A stretch of DNA of 64,000 nt from Hamadaea flava (lineage in GTDB: Bacteria > Actinomycetota > Actinomycetes > Mycobacteriales > Micromonosporaceae). A program made the position numbers and the translations under genes. Shown here piece after piece: positions 15,725 through 25,149 of this stretch. Where the stretch lies: assembly GCF_024172085.1 (NCBI RefSeq), contig NZ_JAMZDZ010000001.1, positions 1,550,001-1,614,000 of the forward strand, written 5' to 3'. Each line of letters opens with the position of its first letter. Position 1 is the first letter of the stretch. The notes under the pieces were generated by a model that saw nothing but the letters and a program-made list of their open reading frames with translations, made no database searches and was not told where the DNA came from.

Positions 15725-16768
15725 TTAGACCGCTCGGTCAGCCGGCCACGCGCACCAGCAGGAGGCGGGATCGAGGTAGGGCTGGATCAGCTCGGACAGC
15801 TCTGGATGGCTCGACCGGAGCGGGCCACCAGAGGCGATCTTGCGGGTCACCCCGGCGAGGACGTCGGCGACCTGGACGCGGGGCTCGGTACGCGAGTCCG
15901 TCTGGCGGAACTGGAGGAACCGGCCTTGGGCAGGCGGGCGAATCAGTTCCAGCGGCGGTTCGGCCAGCACGTGTTCCAGTCGCTGGATCCGTCGTTCGGT
16001 CAGCGCCGACTGCTCGTCGTGGACGATTGCGATGGGCTGCGTACCAGCGCTCCAGTGCAGGACGGTGCGCGCCAGCGCCGGGAGCAGCGGCTCCAGCACG
16101 GGTTGCAGGACGTGGTTCTCGATCAGCCGGATGCGCGCCGCGTAGCCGCCGGGCCGGGCGTCGGCCAGGTCGCCGAGCAGCCCGGCGAGCCAGCCGTCGG
16201 CGGTCGTGCCCACCGTCGCGCGGAGGGCGTCGACCTGGTCGAAGAAGGCGTCCACCGGCCCGTGCACCTTGGGATGGCGGTTCTCGCGCAGCACAAGATT
16301 GGTGGCGGACAGGAATGCCTGCCACCGATCGCGGCCGAAGATCTCCTGGCCGGATCGGCACAGCGCGGTCGCCTGGGCCGCCAGCCGTGGATCGGGCCGC
16401 AGGCCCAGGCTGACCGTGTCGGCGAAGTCTCCGAGGAAGATGTCGAGGACGCGGCCGATGATGAAGCAGGATTTGTGGGTCAGATGGACCCTGGCCCGGC
16501 CGTGCACGGGACCGTCCTGGCCGAGGAACGCGGCGAGGCCGGCTCCGTCGGTGTTCCGGATCAGATGGCCGGCCTTGAATTCGTGGTGCTGCCGTTCGGT
16601 TCGGCCGCGCAGCAGCCGTACGCACGCCTCGGCGTCGTCGACGGACAACCGGACGCTGGCGTACGCGATGACGTCGGAATTCGCGGCGGCGAAGTTGCTA
16701 CCTTCCCAGCCTGACTCGTCGCAGGCGATCTCCAGGGCAGGGTGGCGCGATATGTCTGTGGGGTTCAA
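15725..16768 (-). CDS. DUF3800-like protein (RNase H-like fold)
   Basis: A 347-residue protein. The N-terminal ACDESG strand, a central IAIVHDEQ and a late VQVADVLAGVTRKI match the acidic-residue pattern of DUF3800 proteins, which have a predicted RNase H-like nuclease fold and often occur near mobile or defence genes. The start is TTG at 16768 with AGGAGAG 5 nt upstream; no ATG or GTG lies closer. No signal or membrane helix is visible. It stands alone on its strand beside the repeat array. Function is unknown; nuclease activity is inference from the conserved Asp/Glu residues. Confidence 0.72.
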   Translation of the reverse strand: MNPTDISRHPALEIACDESGWEGSNFAAANSDVIAYASVRLSVDDAEACVRLLRGRTERQHHEFKAGHLIRNTDGAGLAAFLGQDGPVHGRARVHLTHKSCFIIGRVLDIFLGDFADTVSLGLRPDPRLAAQATALCRSGQEIFGRDRWQAFLSATNLVLRENRHPKVHGPVDAFFDQVDALRATVGTTADGWLAGLLGDLADARPGGYAARIRLIENHVLQPVLEPLLPALARTVLHWSAGTQPIAIVHDEQSALTERRIQRLEHVLAEPPLELIRPPAQGRFLQFRQTDSRTEPRVQVADVLAGVTRKIASGGPLRSSHPELSELIQPYLDPASCWCAWPADRAV

Positions 16769-16891
16769 AGTCTCTCCTGGCAGTCCAACGGATACGTCGA
16801 CGGGTGATCACCGAACGACGATCACGTTCACGGAGCTGCCAGTGGTAGTCATAGAGCCATCGTGCCCGCTCGGCCGGGAACGCGCCACCGC

Positions 16892-18103
16892 TTATCGCGC
16901 CTGATGCCGCAGCTCCGTGTACGCCGCGTGCACGCCGAGGACGCGTTGCAGCTCGTCGACGCTGGGGGCGAAGTACTCGGCGCGGTCGTCCGGATCGCTC
17001 ATCCCGTTGACCATGAAGTTCATCCCGCCGAACCCGGCCAGCAGCATCGCCAGTTTGAACATCGCCAGCGGCTGCCCCGGGAACAGCTTCGAGTACGCCA
17101 CGGGCGCGTCGATCCACTTCTGGGCGATCGCCGGGTAGACCACGACGAGGCCGAAGACCATGAGGATCGCGAACAGGCCCGCCCCGACGATCGCCGCCCG
17201 GACGAGCTGGCGTACGGCGAGGACGAACAGCACGTTGATGCGCTGCCGGGGACGCAGCGGGATCGGGGCCAGGCCGCTGATGCTCGTCGCGCGCTGGGCG
17301 AGCGGCGTACCCCGGCAGGCGTCGGCCACTCCGGCCGGGGTGAAGTCGTGTTCGATCCGCGCCGCCTCCTGATTGAGGCGTACGCCGACGGCGAGGCTGG
17401 CGATCAGCGCGAACACCCCGACCAGCAGACCGATCCTTGCCCAGCCGAGACGGTTACACGCCTGCCAGAGTTCGTTGGTGAAGAACAGGAACAGGGTCGC
17501 GAACATCACCACCGGCAGCGCCCGGCCTTGGAGCCGAACCGTCTGGCGCAGGTCATGCCCGGCATGCCGCAAAGCTCGTAGCGTCAACGCGAACAACCCG
17601 TTGCTGGTGATCACGTACCCGATCGCGATGAGCGCCGCGTCGAGGAGCACCCAGGTGGCCGTCACCGTGAGCACGATCGCCCGGAAGTCCGCGTCCGTGA
17701 AGTCCTCGTCCGCGCCCACGGTGACCTCGACCAGGCCGCCGAGCAGGGACAGGTTCACCTCGATCCAGCCGAGCATCGCGGCGAGCAGGAACATGGCGGG
17801 GGGAATCAGGGCGTGGGCCGCCAGCACCATGACGGCGGTCCGGGTGGAGAGCCGCGGCGAAGGCCGTCGGCCGAACCGGGTCAGCCAGCCCCACACCGCC
17901 AGTGCCGCGATCGCGCCGATGAGCCCCGCGATCCACGGGCTGATCGCGGCGAACATGTCCAGCCAGAGCAGCGCGGTGAACGCCAGGAACGGCAGCATCC
18001 GCGCGACGACCTGGCGGAAGTCGTAGCCCTCGATGAGTTGCGGCAGGCCCTGCCGGAGGAACCACCGTTCGGTCCGCCACAACAGCCGATCGTCGGCGCG
18101 CAT
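16892..18103 (-). CDS. Polytopic membrane protein of unknown function, 403 aa
   Basis: A membrane protein with roughly eight hydrophobic segments, for example MLPFLAFTALLWLDMFAAI, IAGLIGAIAALAVWGWL, VMFATLFLFFTNELWQ and AGLFAILMVFGLVVVYPAI. The N-terminus (LWRTERWFLRQGLPQLIEGYDF) and C-terminus (SDPDDRAEYFAPSVDELQRVLGVHAAY) are cytoplasm-like and charged. I do not recognise a transporter or enzyme signature. A GGGGGACGG sequence precedes the ATG. It is a single gene, convergent towards no partner, and divergent from the small ORF at 18259. Confidence 0.7.
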   Translation of the reverse strand: MRADDRLLWRTERWFLRQGLPQLIEGYDFRQVVARMLPFLAFTALLWLDMFAAISPWIAGLIGAIAALAVWGWLTRFGRRPSPRLSTRTAVMVLAAHALIPPAMFLLAAMLGWIEVNLSLLGGLVEVTVGADEDFTDADFRAIVLTVTATWVLLDAALIAIGYVITSNGLFALTLRALRHAGHDLRQTVRLQGRALPVVMFATLFLFFTNELWQACNRLGWARIGLLVGVFALIASLAVGVRLNQEAARIEHDFTPAGVADACRGTPLAQRATSISGLAPIPLRPRQRINVLFVLAVRQLVRAAIVGAGLFAILMVFGLVVVYPAIAQKWIDAPVAYSKLFPGQPLAMFKLAMLLAGFGGMNFMVNGMSDPDDRAEYFAPSVDELQRVLGVHAAYTELRHQAR

Positions 18104-18258
18104 CCGTCCCCCGAAGTCCGCTCGCGCGCATCACGACGCGCCCACCAGGGCCAGCATGCGCCCCGGCCGTGCGGCCGACCGGGCCGACACGCGGGCGAAC
18201 GAATTCGTTCGGCGTCGCTCTTGCATCCGGTACCCAGGTACAGGTTTGCCGTGGGACC

Positions 18259-18588
18259 ATGACCGATCAGATCCCCGCTGACCTGGGGTGGGTTCCGGAG
18301 GCGTGCACCTTGCCGACCGCCGAGCAGCCGTTGCGCCTCGCGGAATTCGACGCGCTGTTCACCGGCTCGGTCCGCGCCGGCGACCGGCTCGCGCCTCGGC
18401 GCCTGCGCGTCACCCTGGCCGGCGATGCCGGTCTCGCCCAGGTGGTACGCGATCTCGTCGACCGTGAGACGCGATGCTGTTCCTTCTTCACCTTCACCGT
18501 CGACACACCCGAGCCAGGAGTGGTACGCCTCGACGTCGAAAGTCCCGGCCGGCTCGCAGATGGCACCTTGTGGTTCTGTTGGTCCTAA
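18259..18588 (+). CDS. Hypothetical protein with a Cys-Cys motif, 109 aa
   Basis: A small soluble protein beginning MTDQIPADLGWVPEACTLP and containing RDLVDRETRCCSFFTFTVD, where paired cysteines precede an aromatic strand; the end is a beta-rich WFCWS tail. I cannot name the family. A further Cys16 lies near the N-terminus, so a metal or redox role is possible but unsupported. It is a single-gene unit between the membrane protein and the GNAT gene. Confidence 0.6.
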   Translation: MTDQIPADLGWVPEACTLPTAEQPLRLAEFDALFTGSVRAGDRLAPRRLRVTLAGDAGLAQVVRDLVDRETRCCSFFTFTVDTPEPGVVRLDVESPGRLADGTLWFCWS

Positions 18589-18617
18589 CAAACCGCCGTC
18601 ATGAAAGGCCTGGAGCG

Positions 18618-19559
18618 TCACACGGTGACGAGGACGTGGGTCCAGGTCGCCGTCTCGATGAAGCCGAGCTTCGTGTTCACGGCGATCATCGCCGCGTTCG
18701 TGGCGTCGTTGCTGGTGGAGACGGTGGTGACCGCTGGATGGTCGGCGACGAGGAGACGGAGCGACTCGTACTTCACGGCTTGGGCGAGCCCTCGGTTGCG
18801 ATGCTCGGGGAGCACGGCGGTGTCGTCGACCATCGCCTGAGTGCCGGTCACGCGTAGATCGGTGAAGCCGGCCACCGTTCCGTCGGCGGTGAGGGCGGCG
18901 GTGACCCTTACTTCGTTGCCACGGTCGGCGGCGGCTTGTTCGACTTCGCGGAGGCGTTCGGGCGTCCAGACTTCGTCGTCGATCGCGGCGTCGCGGGGCG
19001 CGTCGTTGATCGCCGCTCGGGCGCGGACGAAGGAGTCGAGCAGGCCGTCCGGCGTCGCGCCGATCCACGATCGCAGGTGGTAACCCGCTGGCAGGTCGCG
19101 GCGCAGGTCCGGGTCCAGCGGCGGGTGCCAGACGCTGCGGCGGCTGCGATTGGACTCGCGCCCGCCGAGGGCGGTGACGAAGGCGCGGCCGGGCTCGGTG
19201 AGCACCGAACCGGCCACCGAACGACAGCCCCTGCTTTCGGCGTACCCCTTGACGAGCGTGAACAGCGCGCGGCCGTGCCCCTGGCGGCGGTGCTCAGGCG
19301 CGACGATCAGGTCCGAGACCCAGACGGTACGCGCGGAGTGGAGCACGGCCCAGGCGAACGCCACGATATCGCCGGTGGGGGCGCGATGGGCCCAGGCGGC
19401 GGCGTGGGCCGAGGGCGGCAGGTGGCTGAGCCGGGCGCGGTAGTCGGCCTCGGTGGTGATGGACTCGGCCGGCGCCGCCTGGGTGCGATGGTTCGCGTGC
19501 AGCCGGTAGACGTCCGCCCAGTCGGTGTCGGAGCCGGTCGTCAGATCGAAGGGCGTCAT
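18618..19559 (-). CDS. Tandem GNAT-family N-acetyltransferase
   Basis: A 313-residue protein with two GNAT folds. The N-terminal domain has acetyl-CoA motif A as VSDLIVAPEHRRQGHGRALF and the C-terminal domain as DDTAVLPEHRNRGLAQAVK; both keep the R/Q-x-x-G-x-G/A core, the second with Ala in place of Gly. The tandem form is known in mycothiol synthase (MshD) and in antibiotic-modifying enzymes, but the length and flanks do not identify the substrate. I start at ATG 19559 (MTPFDLTTG) because TACGCT lies 6 nt upstream on this strand, a leaderless arrangement; the longer frame to 19643 has no ribosome site. Confidence 0.85.
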   Translation of the reverse strand: MTPFDLTTGSDTDWADVYRLHANHRTQAAPAESITTEADYRARLSHLPPSAHAAAWAHRAPTGDIVAFAWAVLHSARTVWVSDLIVAPEHRRQGHGRALFTLVKGYAESRGCRSVAGSVLTEPGRAFVTALGGRESNRSRRSVWHPPLDPDLRRDLPAGYHLRSWIGATPDGLLDSFVRARAAINDAPRDAAIDDEVWTPERLREVEQAAADRGNEVRVTAALTADGTVAGFTDLRVTGTQAMVDDTAVLPEHRNRGLAQAVKYESLRLLVADHPAVTTVSTSNDATNAAMIAVNTKLGFIETATWTHVLVTV

Positions 19560-19565
19560 AGCCGC

Positions 19566-19571
19566 AGCGTA
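19566..19571 (-). promoter_or_regulatory. -10 element for the GNAT gene
   Basis: On the minus strand TACGCT ends 6 nt before ATG 19559, as in the other candidate leaderless genes here. Confidence 0.4.
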
Positions 19572-19705
19572 GGTATGCGGACCGCGCCGTGCCAAGGACT
19601 TGCGGCGCGTCCTGAGTGGAACTCGTTGCGCGCTCGTCGACATCGAACTCGTTGACGCAGCGCCCCGGCGACACTAGTCTCCAGAAACTATCGGACCGAT
19701 GTCGA

Positions 19706-19714
19706 GAAAGTTTC
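19706..19714. promoter_or_regulatory. Candidate LacI/CebR-type operator for glycosidase locus
   Basis: GAAAGTTTC is a perfect inverted repeat around one base, of the kind bound by LacI-family sugar regulators of actinomycete glycoside-hydrolase genes. A partial copy, GAAACTATC, lies at 19684-19692. Both precede the secreted glycosidase gene; a LacI gene lies at the end of the locus. Confidence 0.45.
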
Positions 19715-19800
19715 CAGGCATTCTGCCCTAACTGGACACAACGTCGTGCCCCTCGATCGTCCGAAGCCGAGAAACGCCCATTTCTCGTTTGGGAGGCCCC

Positions 19801-21636
19801 ATGTCCGGCTCCACGAACCTCCGAAGGTCCCTCGCTCCCGCCCTCGCCGTCCTGACGATCGCCGCCGGCGCCGCTGCCGCGGTCACGCTGCCCGCCGCCG
19901 CCGCGACGGCCGCGACCGTGTCGGTCAACGCCGGCCAGCGGCTGGCCACGATTCCCACCGAAGCCGTCGGCATGAACGTGGCCGTGTGGGACGGCCGGAT
20001 GAACGATCCGGAGACGACCCAGCTGCTCGCCAACGCGGGCATGAAACTGGTGCGCTACCCCGGCGGCGGGTACGCCGACGGATATCACTGGCAGACGCAC
20101 ACCGTCGAAGGCGGTGGCTACGTCGCGCCGAACACCGAGTTCGACAAGTACGTCGCCACCGTGAAGGCGGCCGGCGCGCAGCCGATCATCACCGCGAACT
20201 ACGGTTCCGGCACGCCGCAGGAGGCCGCGGACTGGGTGCGCTACGCCAACGTCACCAAGGGCTACGGCATCAGATACTGGGAGATCGGCAACGAGCTGTA
20301 CGGCAACGGCCACTACGGCGCGCAGTGGGAGACCGACAACCACGCGGACAAGAGCCCGGCGGCGTACGCGACGAACCTGTTGCAGTTCATCACCGCGATG
20401 AAGGCGGTCGACCCGACGATCAAGATCGGTGCGGTGCTGACGACGCCGAACAACTGGCCCGACGGAGTGATCGGGTCCGGCGACACGATGGACTGGAACC
20501 ACACCGTCCTGTCGATCGCCGGGTCCCGCATCGACTACGTGATCGTGCACCACTACCCGTACAGCACCAGCGAAGCCGAGCTGCTCGGCAAGCCGCAGGC
20601 GGAGATCCCGGCGATGACGAGCACCCTGCGTGCGCTGATCACCCAGTACGCGGGCACGAACGCGCCCAACGTCGGCATCGCGGTGACCGAGGGCAACTCG
20701 CAGTACGCCGTCGACACCTCCCCCGCCGGGCTGTACGCCCCGGACACCTACCTGACCTGGCTGGAGAACGGCGCGTTCACCATCGACTGGTGGAACCTGC
20801 GCAACGGCACCGACTGCAGCAAGGTCACCACGATCCAGGGCGCGACCGACTACAACGACGGCGGGGTGGTCTCCAGCGGCGCGTCCTGTGAACCGGCGGC
20901 GAACACGCCGTTCGCGCCGTACTACGGCATCCAGCTGATGACGAAGCTGTTCAGTCCGGGCGACTCGCTCGTCCAGGCCACCAGCTCGTCGTCGCTGTTG
21001 TCGGCGCACGCGGTCAAGCGGGTCAACGGCGACCTGTCGGTCATGCTGATCAACAAGGACCCGAACAACGACGTGTCGGTGGGCCTCGCCTACAGCGGGT
21101 TCACCGCGGCGGCGGGCAGCCCGACGGTCTACTCGTACCTGAAGAACGCGTCCGGCATCGGCTCGGCCACGACCGGCAGCTCCGGGACGCAGACCGTGCC
21201 GGCGTACTCGATCGTGGTGGTGCAGTTGCACCCGGGGACGGGGGCGAGTCCCAGCGCGTCGGCGTCCGCGTCCGCGTCGGCATCTGCATCTCCGAGTCCG
21301 AGTCCGAGTCAGGGTGGCTCGTGCCGGGTCGCGTACGTGAAGTCGAGCGAGTGGCCGGGCGGCCTCGTGGCGAACGTGACCGTCGCCAACACCGGGAGCA
21401 GTGCGGTCACCGGGTGGCGGCTCACCTGGACGTTCCCGGGCGACACCCGGGTCGGCAACGCGTGGAACGCCACGGTCACCCAGTCCGGGGTCGCGGTCAC
21501 CGCCGTCAACGCCGCCTACAACGCGACCATCCCGGCCGGCGGCTCCCAGTCGTTCGGCTTCACCGGCACCTGGTCCAGCAACGACGCCAGCCCGACAAGC
21601 TTCGCCCTCAACGGCGCACTCTGCACGACCGGCTGA
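19801..21636 (+). CDS. Secreted clan-A glycoside hydrolase with CBM2, probable arabinofuranosidase-like
   Basis: A 611-residue secreted enzyme. Signal peptide residues 1-38 are followed by a TIM-barrel domain with the acid/base Glu165 in WEIGNELYG and a likely nucleophile Glu297 in AVTEGNSQ, the clan GH-A pattern seen in GH51/GH39-like enzymes. After about 480 residues comes an Ala/Ser then Pro/Ser linker, and then a family 2 carbohydrate-binding module (CRVAYVKSSEWPGGLVANVTVANTG with conserved Trp and Cys). The product should bind cellulose or xylan while cleaving a hemicellulose side chain. GGGAGG lies upstream of ATG 19801. Exact family and substrate remain open. Confidence 0.85.
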   Translation: MSGSTNLRRSLAPALAVLTIAAGAAAAVTLPAAAATAATVSVNAGQRLATIPTEAVGMNVAVWDGRMNDPETTQLLANAGMKLVRYPGGGYADGYHWQTHTVEGGGYVAPNTEFDKYVATVKAAGAQPIITANYGSGTPQEAADWVRYANVTKGYGIRYWEIGNELYGNGHYGAQWETDNHADKSPAAYATNLLQFITAMKAVDPTIKIGAVLTTPNNWPDGVIGSGDTMDWNHTVLSIAGSRIDYVIVHHYPYSTSEAELLGKPQAEIPAMTSTLRALITQYAGTNAPNVGIAVTEGNSQYAVDTSPAGLYAPDTYLTWLENGAFTIDWWNLRNGTDCSKVTTIQGATDYNDGGVVSSGASCEPAANTPFAPYYGIQLMTKLFSPGDSLVQATSSSSLLSAHAVKRVNGDLSVMLINKDPNNDVSVGLAYSGFTAAAGSPTVYSYLKNASGIGSATTGSSGTQTVPAYSIVVVQLHPGTGASPSASASASASASASPSPSPSQGGSCRVAYVKSSEWPGGLVANVTVANTGSSAVTGWRLTWTFPGDTRVGNAWNATVTQSGVAVTAVNAAYNATIPAGGSQSFGFTGTWSSNDASPTSFALNGALCTTG

Positions 21637-21698
21637 ACCTCACGGCTCGCCCAGCCAAGTGAGCCAAGCCAAGTGAGCTAAGGCCGACCTCCTCAGCT

Positions 21699-21741
21699 GC
21701 CGGTGGCGGCCCGGCTTGGGTCTTGCCAGGCCGCCACCGGC
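21699..21741 (+). terminator. 13-bp stem hairpin between glycosidase and binding-protein genes
   Basis: GCCGGTGGCGGCC (21699-21711) pairs perfectly with GGCCGCCACCGGC (21729-21741) around a 17-nt loop, followed by a pyrimidine-rich tract. It starts 63 bp after the glycosidase stop and ends 26 bp before the next start. It is either a terminator or an attenuating or stabilising hairpin within the operon. Confidence 0.65.
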
Positions 21742-21767
21742 TCCCCCTCTTCCTCAAGGTGGTTCCC

Positions 21768-23450
21768 ATGACGTCGTTTCCCGAAGCAACGCGACTCTCC
21801 CGGCGGGCCGTCCTCACCGGTGCGGCGGCCGCCGCCGGTGCGCTGGCGAGCGGCGGTCTGACCGCCTGCGGTCCGGGCGACAAGACCAACGCCCCCGGCA
21901 CGACCGGCGCCGACGCGCTCAAGCGGGCCCTGCCCAAGTACATCCCGAGCACCTCGGTCACGCCGGACATCCCCAGCGTCACCGGCGCCACCGGCGCCGC
22001 GTCCGATCCGGCCTTCCTCAGCTATCCCGCCACTCCGGCCCAGACGGTCGCCGCGAGGCCCGGGTCCGGCGGCGTCTTCTCCACGCGTACGCCGTTGTGG
22101 GGAGCCATTCCACCGTCGAGTGGCAACACATACTACGACGCGGTGAACGCCGCCCTCGGTTCGACGATGACGATGCAGCCCGCCGACGGAAACACCTATG
22201 TGGACACCCTGCCGGCGTTGTTCGCGGCGGGCAAACTGCCCGATTGGCTCCAGATTCCGTCCTGGGGCAACCAGAAGCTGAACCTCGGCACGGCGGTCGA
22301 GCAGTTCGTCGACCTGACCCCGTATCTGTCCGGCGACAACGTCGCCCAATACCCGAACCTCGCCAACATCCCGTCGGCGGCGTGGCAGGCCGGAGTGTGG
22401 AACGGCAAGCTCTACGGCATCCCGTCGTTCTCCTCGCCGAACAACTTCCCGGGGTATCTGTTCTACCGCAAGGACTTGCTTGAAGCCGCCGGAGTCTCGC
22501 CGGACGTGAAGTCGGCCGACGACCTCTTCGCGGCCGGTAAACAGCTGACCAATGCGAACGCGGGCCGCTGGGCCTTCGACGACCTGTGGCCGTTCCTGCT
22601 GTTCCCGTACGGCGTGGTCAGCACCTGGAATCCCGGCCCGGATGGCAAGCTGGTCCACCAGTACGAGACCGACGGGATCGTCGAGGCGATGTCGTTCGCG
22701 GCCCGGCTCGCCAAGGCCGGGTACGTCCACCCGGACGCGCTCGCCGGCAACACCGGCAACGGCCAGCAACGGTTCTGGAGCGGCAAGGTCGCCATCGGCG
22801 CGGGCGGCACCGGCGCGATGGACGGCGACGACCACAAGGGCGGCACCGCGGCGAATCCGGCCTACAGCCGCCAGCTGGTCAAGGTCTTCAGCGCCACCGG
22901 CGGTACGCCGCAGATCCAGCTCGGTCCCGGCGCGGGCTGGTTCAGCTACCTGAACAGGAAGCTGTCGGACAAGCAGATCCGCGAAGCGCTGGCCATCGCG
23001 AACTTCCTCGCCGCGCCGTACGGGTCGAAGGAGTATCTGCTGGTCAACTTCGGTGCCGCAGACGTGGACCATACGATGACCGGCGGCAACCCGGTACTGA
23101 CCCAGCAGGGTTCCAAGGACGTGGCGACCAGCTACCAGTTCCTCGCCAGCGGGCCGCAGGTGTCGCTGGTCAAGAACGGGTTCACCCAGGTCGTCAAGGA
23201 CTACGCCGCTTGGCAGGCGGACGCGGTCAAGCACGCGGTCCGGCCGATGTTCTTCGCGATGAACGTCACCGAGCCCGCCCAGTACGCCTCGATCGGCCAG
23301 CAGGTCGAGGACACCATCAAGGATGTGCGGTCGGGTCGCAAGTCGATCGACGACTACCGGGCCGCCGTCGCCGCCTGGCGCAAGCAGGGCGGCGACGACC
23401 TTCGGAAGTTCTACGAGGGCGTCCGCGAGAAGCACGGCACCGGACAGTGA
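21768..23450 (+). CDS. Extracellular sugar-binding lipoprotein (LplA-like)
   Basis: A 560-residue solute-binding protein, longer than the common 430-residue sugar binders and similar to LplA-type proteins. The N-terminus RLSRRAVLTGAAAAAGALAS carries a twin-arginine motif and ends in an LTAC lipobox. Typical internal segments are IPSFSSPNNFPGYLFYRKDLLEAAG and YGSKEYLLVNFG. AAGGTGG lies upstream of ATG 21768. It lies between two glycoside hydrolases, so it should capture their oligosaccharide products. No permease genes accompany it in the window; its transporter must be encoded elsewhere or the protein acts with a shared one. Confidence 0.88.
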   Translation: MTSFPEATRLSRRAVLTGAAAAAGALASGGLTACGPGDKTNAPGTTGADALKRALPKYIPSTSVTPDIPSVTGATGAASDPAFLSYPATPAQTVAARPGSGGVFSTRTPLWGAIPPSSGNTYYDAVNAALGSTMTMQPADGNTYVDTLPALFAAGKLPDWLQIPSWGNQKLNLGTAVEQFVDLTPYLSGDNVAQYPNLANIPSAAWQAGVWNGKLYGIPSFSSPNNFPGYLFYRKDLLEAAGVSPDVKSADDLFAAGKQLTNANAGRWAFDDLWPFLLFPYGVVSTWNPGPDGKLVHQYETDGIVEAMSFAARLAKAGYVHPDALAGNTGNGQQRFWSGKVAIGAGGTGAMDGDDHKGGTAANPAYSRQLVKVFSATGGTPQIQLGPGAGWFSYLNRKLSDKQIREALAIANFLAAPYGSKEYLLVNFGAADVDHTMTGGNPVLTQQGSKDVATSYQFLASGPQVSLVKNGFTQVVKDYAAWQADAVKHAVRPMFFAMNVTEPAQYASIGQQVEDTIKDVRSGRKSIDDYRAAVAAWRKQGGDDLRKFYEGVREKHGTGQ

Positions 23451-23464
23451 AAGGAACCCTGCGC

Positions 23465-25036
23465 GTGAGTTCTACGCCCCAGCCGGCCCCGGCCCCGGCC
23501 GTCGCCGCTACCGCGAGCGACTGGCCCGACGAGACCTTCGCGAACCCGGTCATCGCCGGGTTCCACCCCGATCCCAGCGTCTGCCGGGTCGGCGACGACT
23601 ACTACCTGGCCTGTTCGAGCTTCGAGTACTTCCCGGGCGTACCGGTGTTCCACAGTCGCGACCTGGTGCACTGGGAGCAGATCGGCAACGCCCTGGACCG
23701 GCCGAGCCAACTCGTGCTGACGGCGGAGATGCCGTCGTCGGCCGGGGTGTACGCACCGACGCTACGTCACCACGACGGCCGGTTCTGGCTGATCACGACC
23801 AACGTCGGGGTCGGCAACCTGCTCGTCACCGCGACCGATCCGGCCGGACCCTGGTCGGAGCCGACGCTGCTGCCCGGCGTGACCGGGATCGATCCCGATC
23901 TGGCCTGGGACGAGCAGGGCCGCTGCTTCTGCACCGTTGCCGGGGTGGCGCAGGTGCGGCTCGACCCGGCGACCGGGCAGGCGATCGGCGAGCCGATCCG
24001 CTTGTGGTCCGGTACGCCGGGAGCCCAGGCGCCGGAAGCCCCGCATCTCTACCGGATCGGCGACTACTGGTACCTGATGATCGCCGAGGGCGGCACCGAG
24101 CGGGGACACGCCGTGTCCATCGCCCGGGGCCCCGCGCCGGACGGGCCGTTCGAGCCGTGCCCGGCCAATCCGATCCTGACGCATCGGGGCACCCACCGGC
24201 CGATTCAGAACACGGGCCACGCAGACCTCGTCCAGGCCGCCGACGGGTCGTGGTGGCTGCTGCTGCTCGGCGTACGCCCCCGCGGCGGGACACCCGGGTG
24301 GCATGTGCTCGGCCGGGAGACCTTCCTCGCCCCCGTGACCTGGGTCGACGGCTGGCCGGTGGTCGGCGAGGTCGCCCCGGCGACGGCCGTCCCGCCGTGG
24401 CCGCCGTCGCCCGTCCCCGAGCCGCCCGTCCGGGACGACTTCGACGCCGAGCGGCTGCACCCGCGCTGGGTGTCCGTACGCTCCCGGCCGGCGGCGTACT
24501 GGTCGCTGGCCGAGCGGAGCGGCTGGCTCACGCTGCGAGCCCGAGGCGATTCGCTGGACCACCCGGAGGTGATCTTCGTCGGCCGCCGCCAACAGCACCT
24601 GTCGTGCCGGGCGCGGACCCTGATCGACACCGCGGACGGCCGCGGCGGCCTGGCGGTACGCCTGGACGAGCGGCACCACTACGAGATCGAGGCGGGCGAC
24701 GGCCAGGTGAGCGTGCTCGCCCGGCTCGGCTCGGTACGCACCACCGTCGCGTCGAAGGCCGTGCCGGGCAAGGAGGTCCGGCTGCGGGTCGACGTGCTCG
24801 CGACCGACCCGGCCGACTGGAACCCGTGCAAGGAGCCGGATCGGCTACGCCTAGGTGTCGAGTACGCCGACGGCGCCTTCGACGTGCTGGCCGAGCTGGA
24901 CGGCCGCTACCTGTCGACGGAGGTCGCCGGTGGCTTCACCGGCCGGGTGATCGGCATGTACGCCGCCGCCGGGACGGTGCGGTTCGACTGGTTCGACTAC
25001 GAGCCCACCGCCGAGCCCACCGCCGAAGCGGCCTAG
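23465..25036 (+). CDS. Glycoside hydrolase family 43 enzyme with C-terminal beta-sandwich
   Basis: A 523-residue enzyme, probably beta-xylosidase or arabinofuranosidase. The five-bladed propeller shows the GH43 triad: catalytic base Asp36 in GFHPDPSVC, Asp143 in GIDPDLAW and acid Glu191 in APEAPHLYRIGDYWYL. The last 180 residues form a beta-sandwich (DFDAERLHPRWVSVRSRP) as in two-domain GH43 enzymes. No signal peptide is visible, so it likely works in the cytoplasm on imported oligosaccharides. It starts at GTG 23465, 15 bp after the binding-protein stop with AAAGGAA upstream; the longer open frame from 22586 is out of context. Confidence 0.9.
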   Translation: MSSTPQPAPAPAVAATASDWPDETFANPVIAGFHPDPSVCRVGDDYYLACSSFEYFPGVPVFHSRDLVHWEQIGNALDRPSQLVLTAEMPSSAGVYAPTLRHHDGRFWLITTNVGVGNLLVTATDPAGPWSEPTLLPGVTGIDPDLAWDEQGRCFCTVAGVAQVRLDPATGQAIGEPIRLWSGTPGAQAPEAPHLYRIGDYWYLMIAEGGTERGHAVSIARGPAPDGPFEPCPANPILTHRGTHRPIQNTGHADLVQAADGSWWLLLLGVRPRGGTPGWHVLGRETFLAPVTWVDGWPVVGEVAPATAVPPWPPSPVPEPPVRDDFDAERLHPRWVSVRSRPAAYWSLAERSGWLTLRARGDSLDHPEVIFVGRRQQHLSCRARTLIDTADGRGGLAVRLDERHHYEIEAGDGQVSVLARLGSVRTTVASKAVPGKEVRLRVDVLATDPADWNPCKEPDRLRLGVEYADGAFDVLAELDGRYLSTEVAGGFTGRVIGMYAAAGTVRFDWFDYEPTAEPTAEAA

Positions 25037-25149
25037 CGGGGACCGCTTGGCAGTATCCTTTGCGCCGTACGCCGGTCCGCCGCGCAGCCGCGTTCACGAG
25101 GACGCCGGCCGGGTGGACCGGTGCACGGCGCGGGAAGGAGGAGAGCCAG

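Noticed and set aside
22586-23464. Long upstream extension of the GH43 gene
   Set aside because: The extension is an alternative frame of the binding-protein gene; GTG 23465 with AAAGGAA fits the GH43 N-terminus.
23323-25149. Long upstream extension of the LacI gene to a 948-codon frame
   Set aside because: It overlaps the GH43 gene in another frame and is Arg/Gly-rich; AAGGAGG before GTG 25150 marks the true start.
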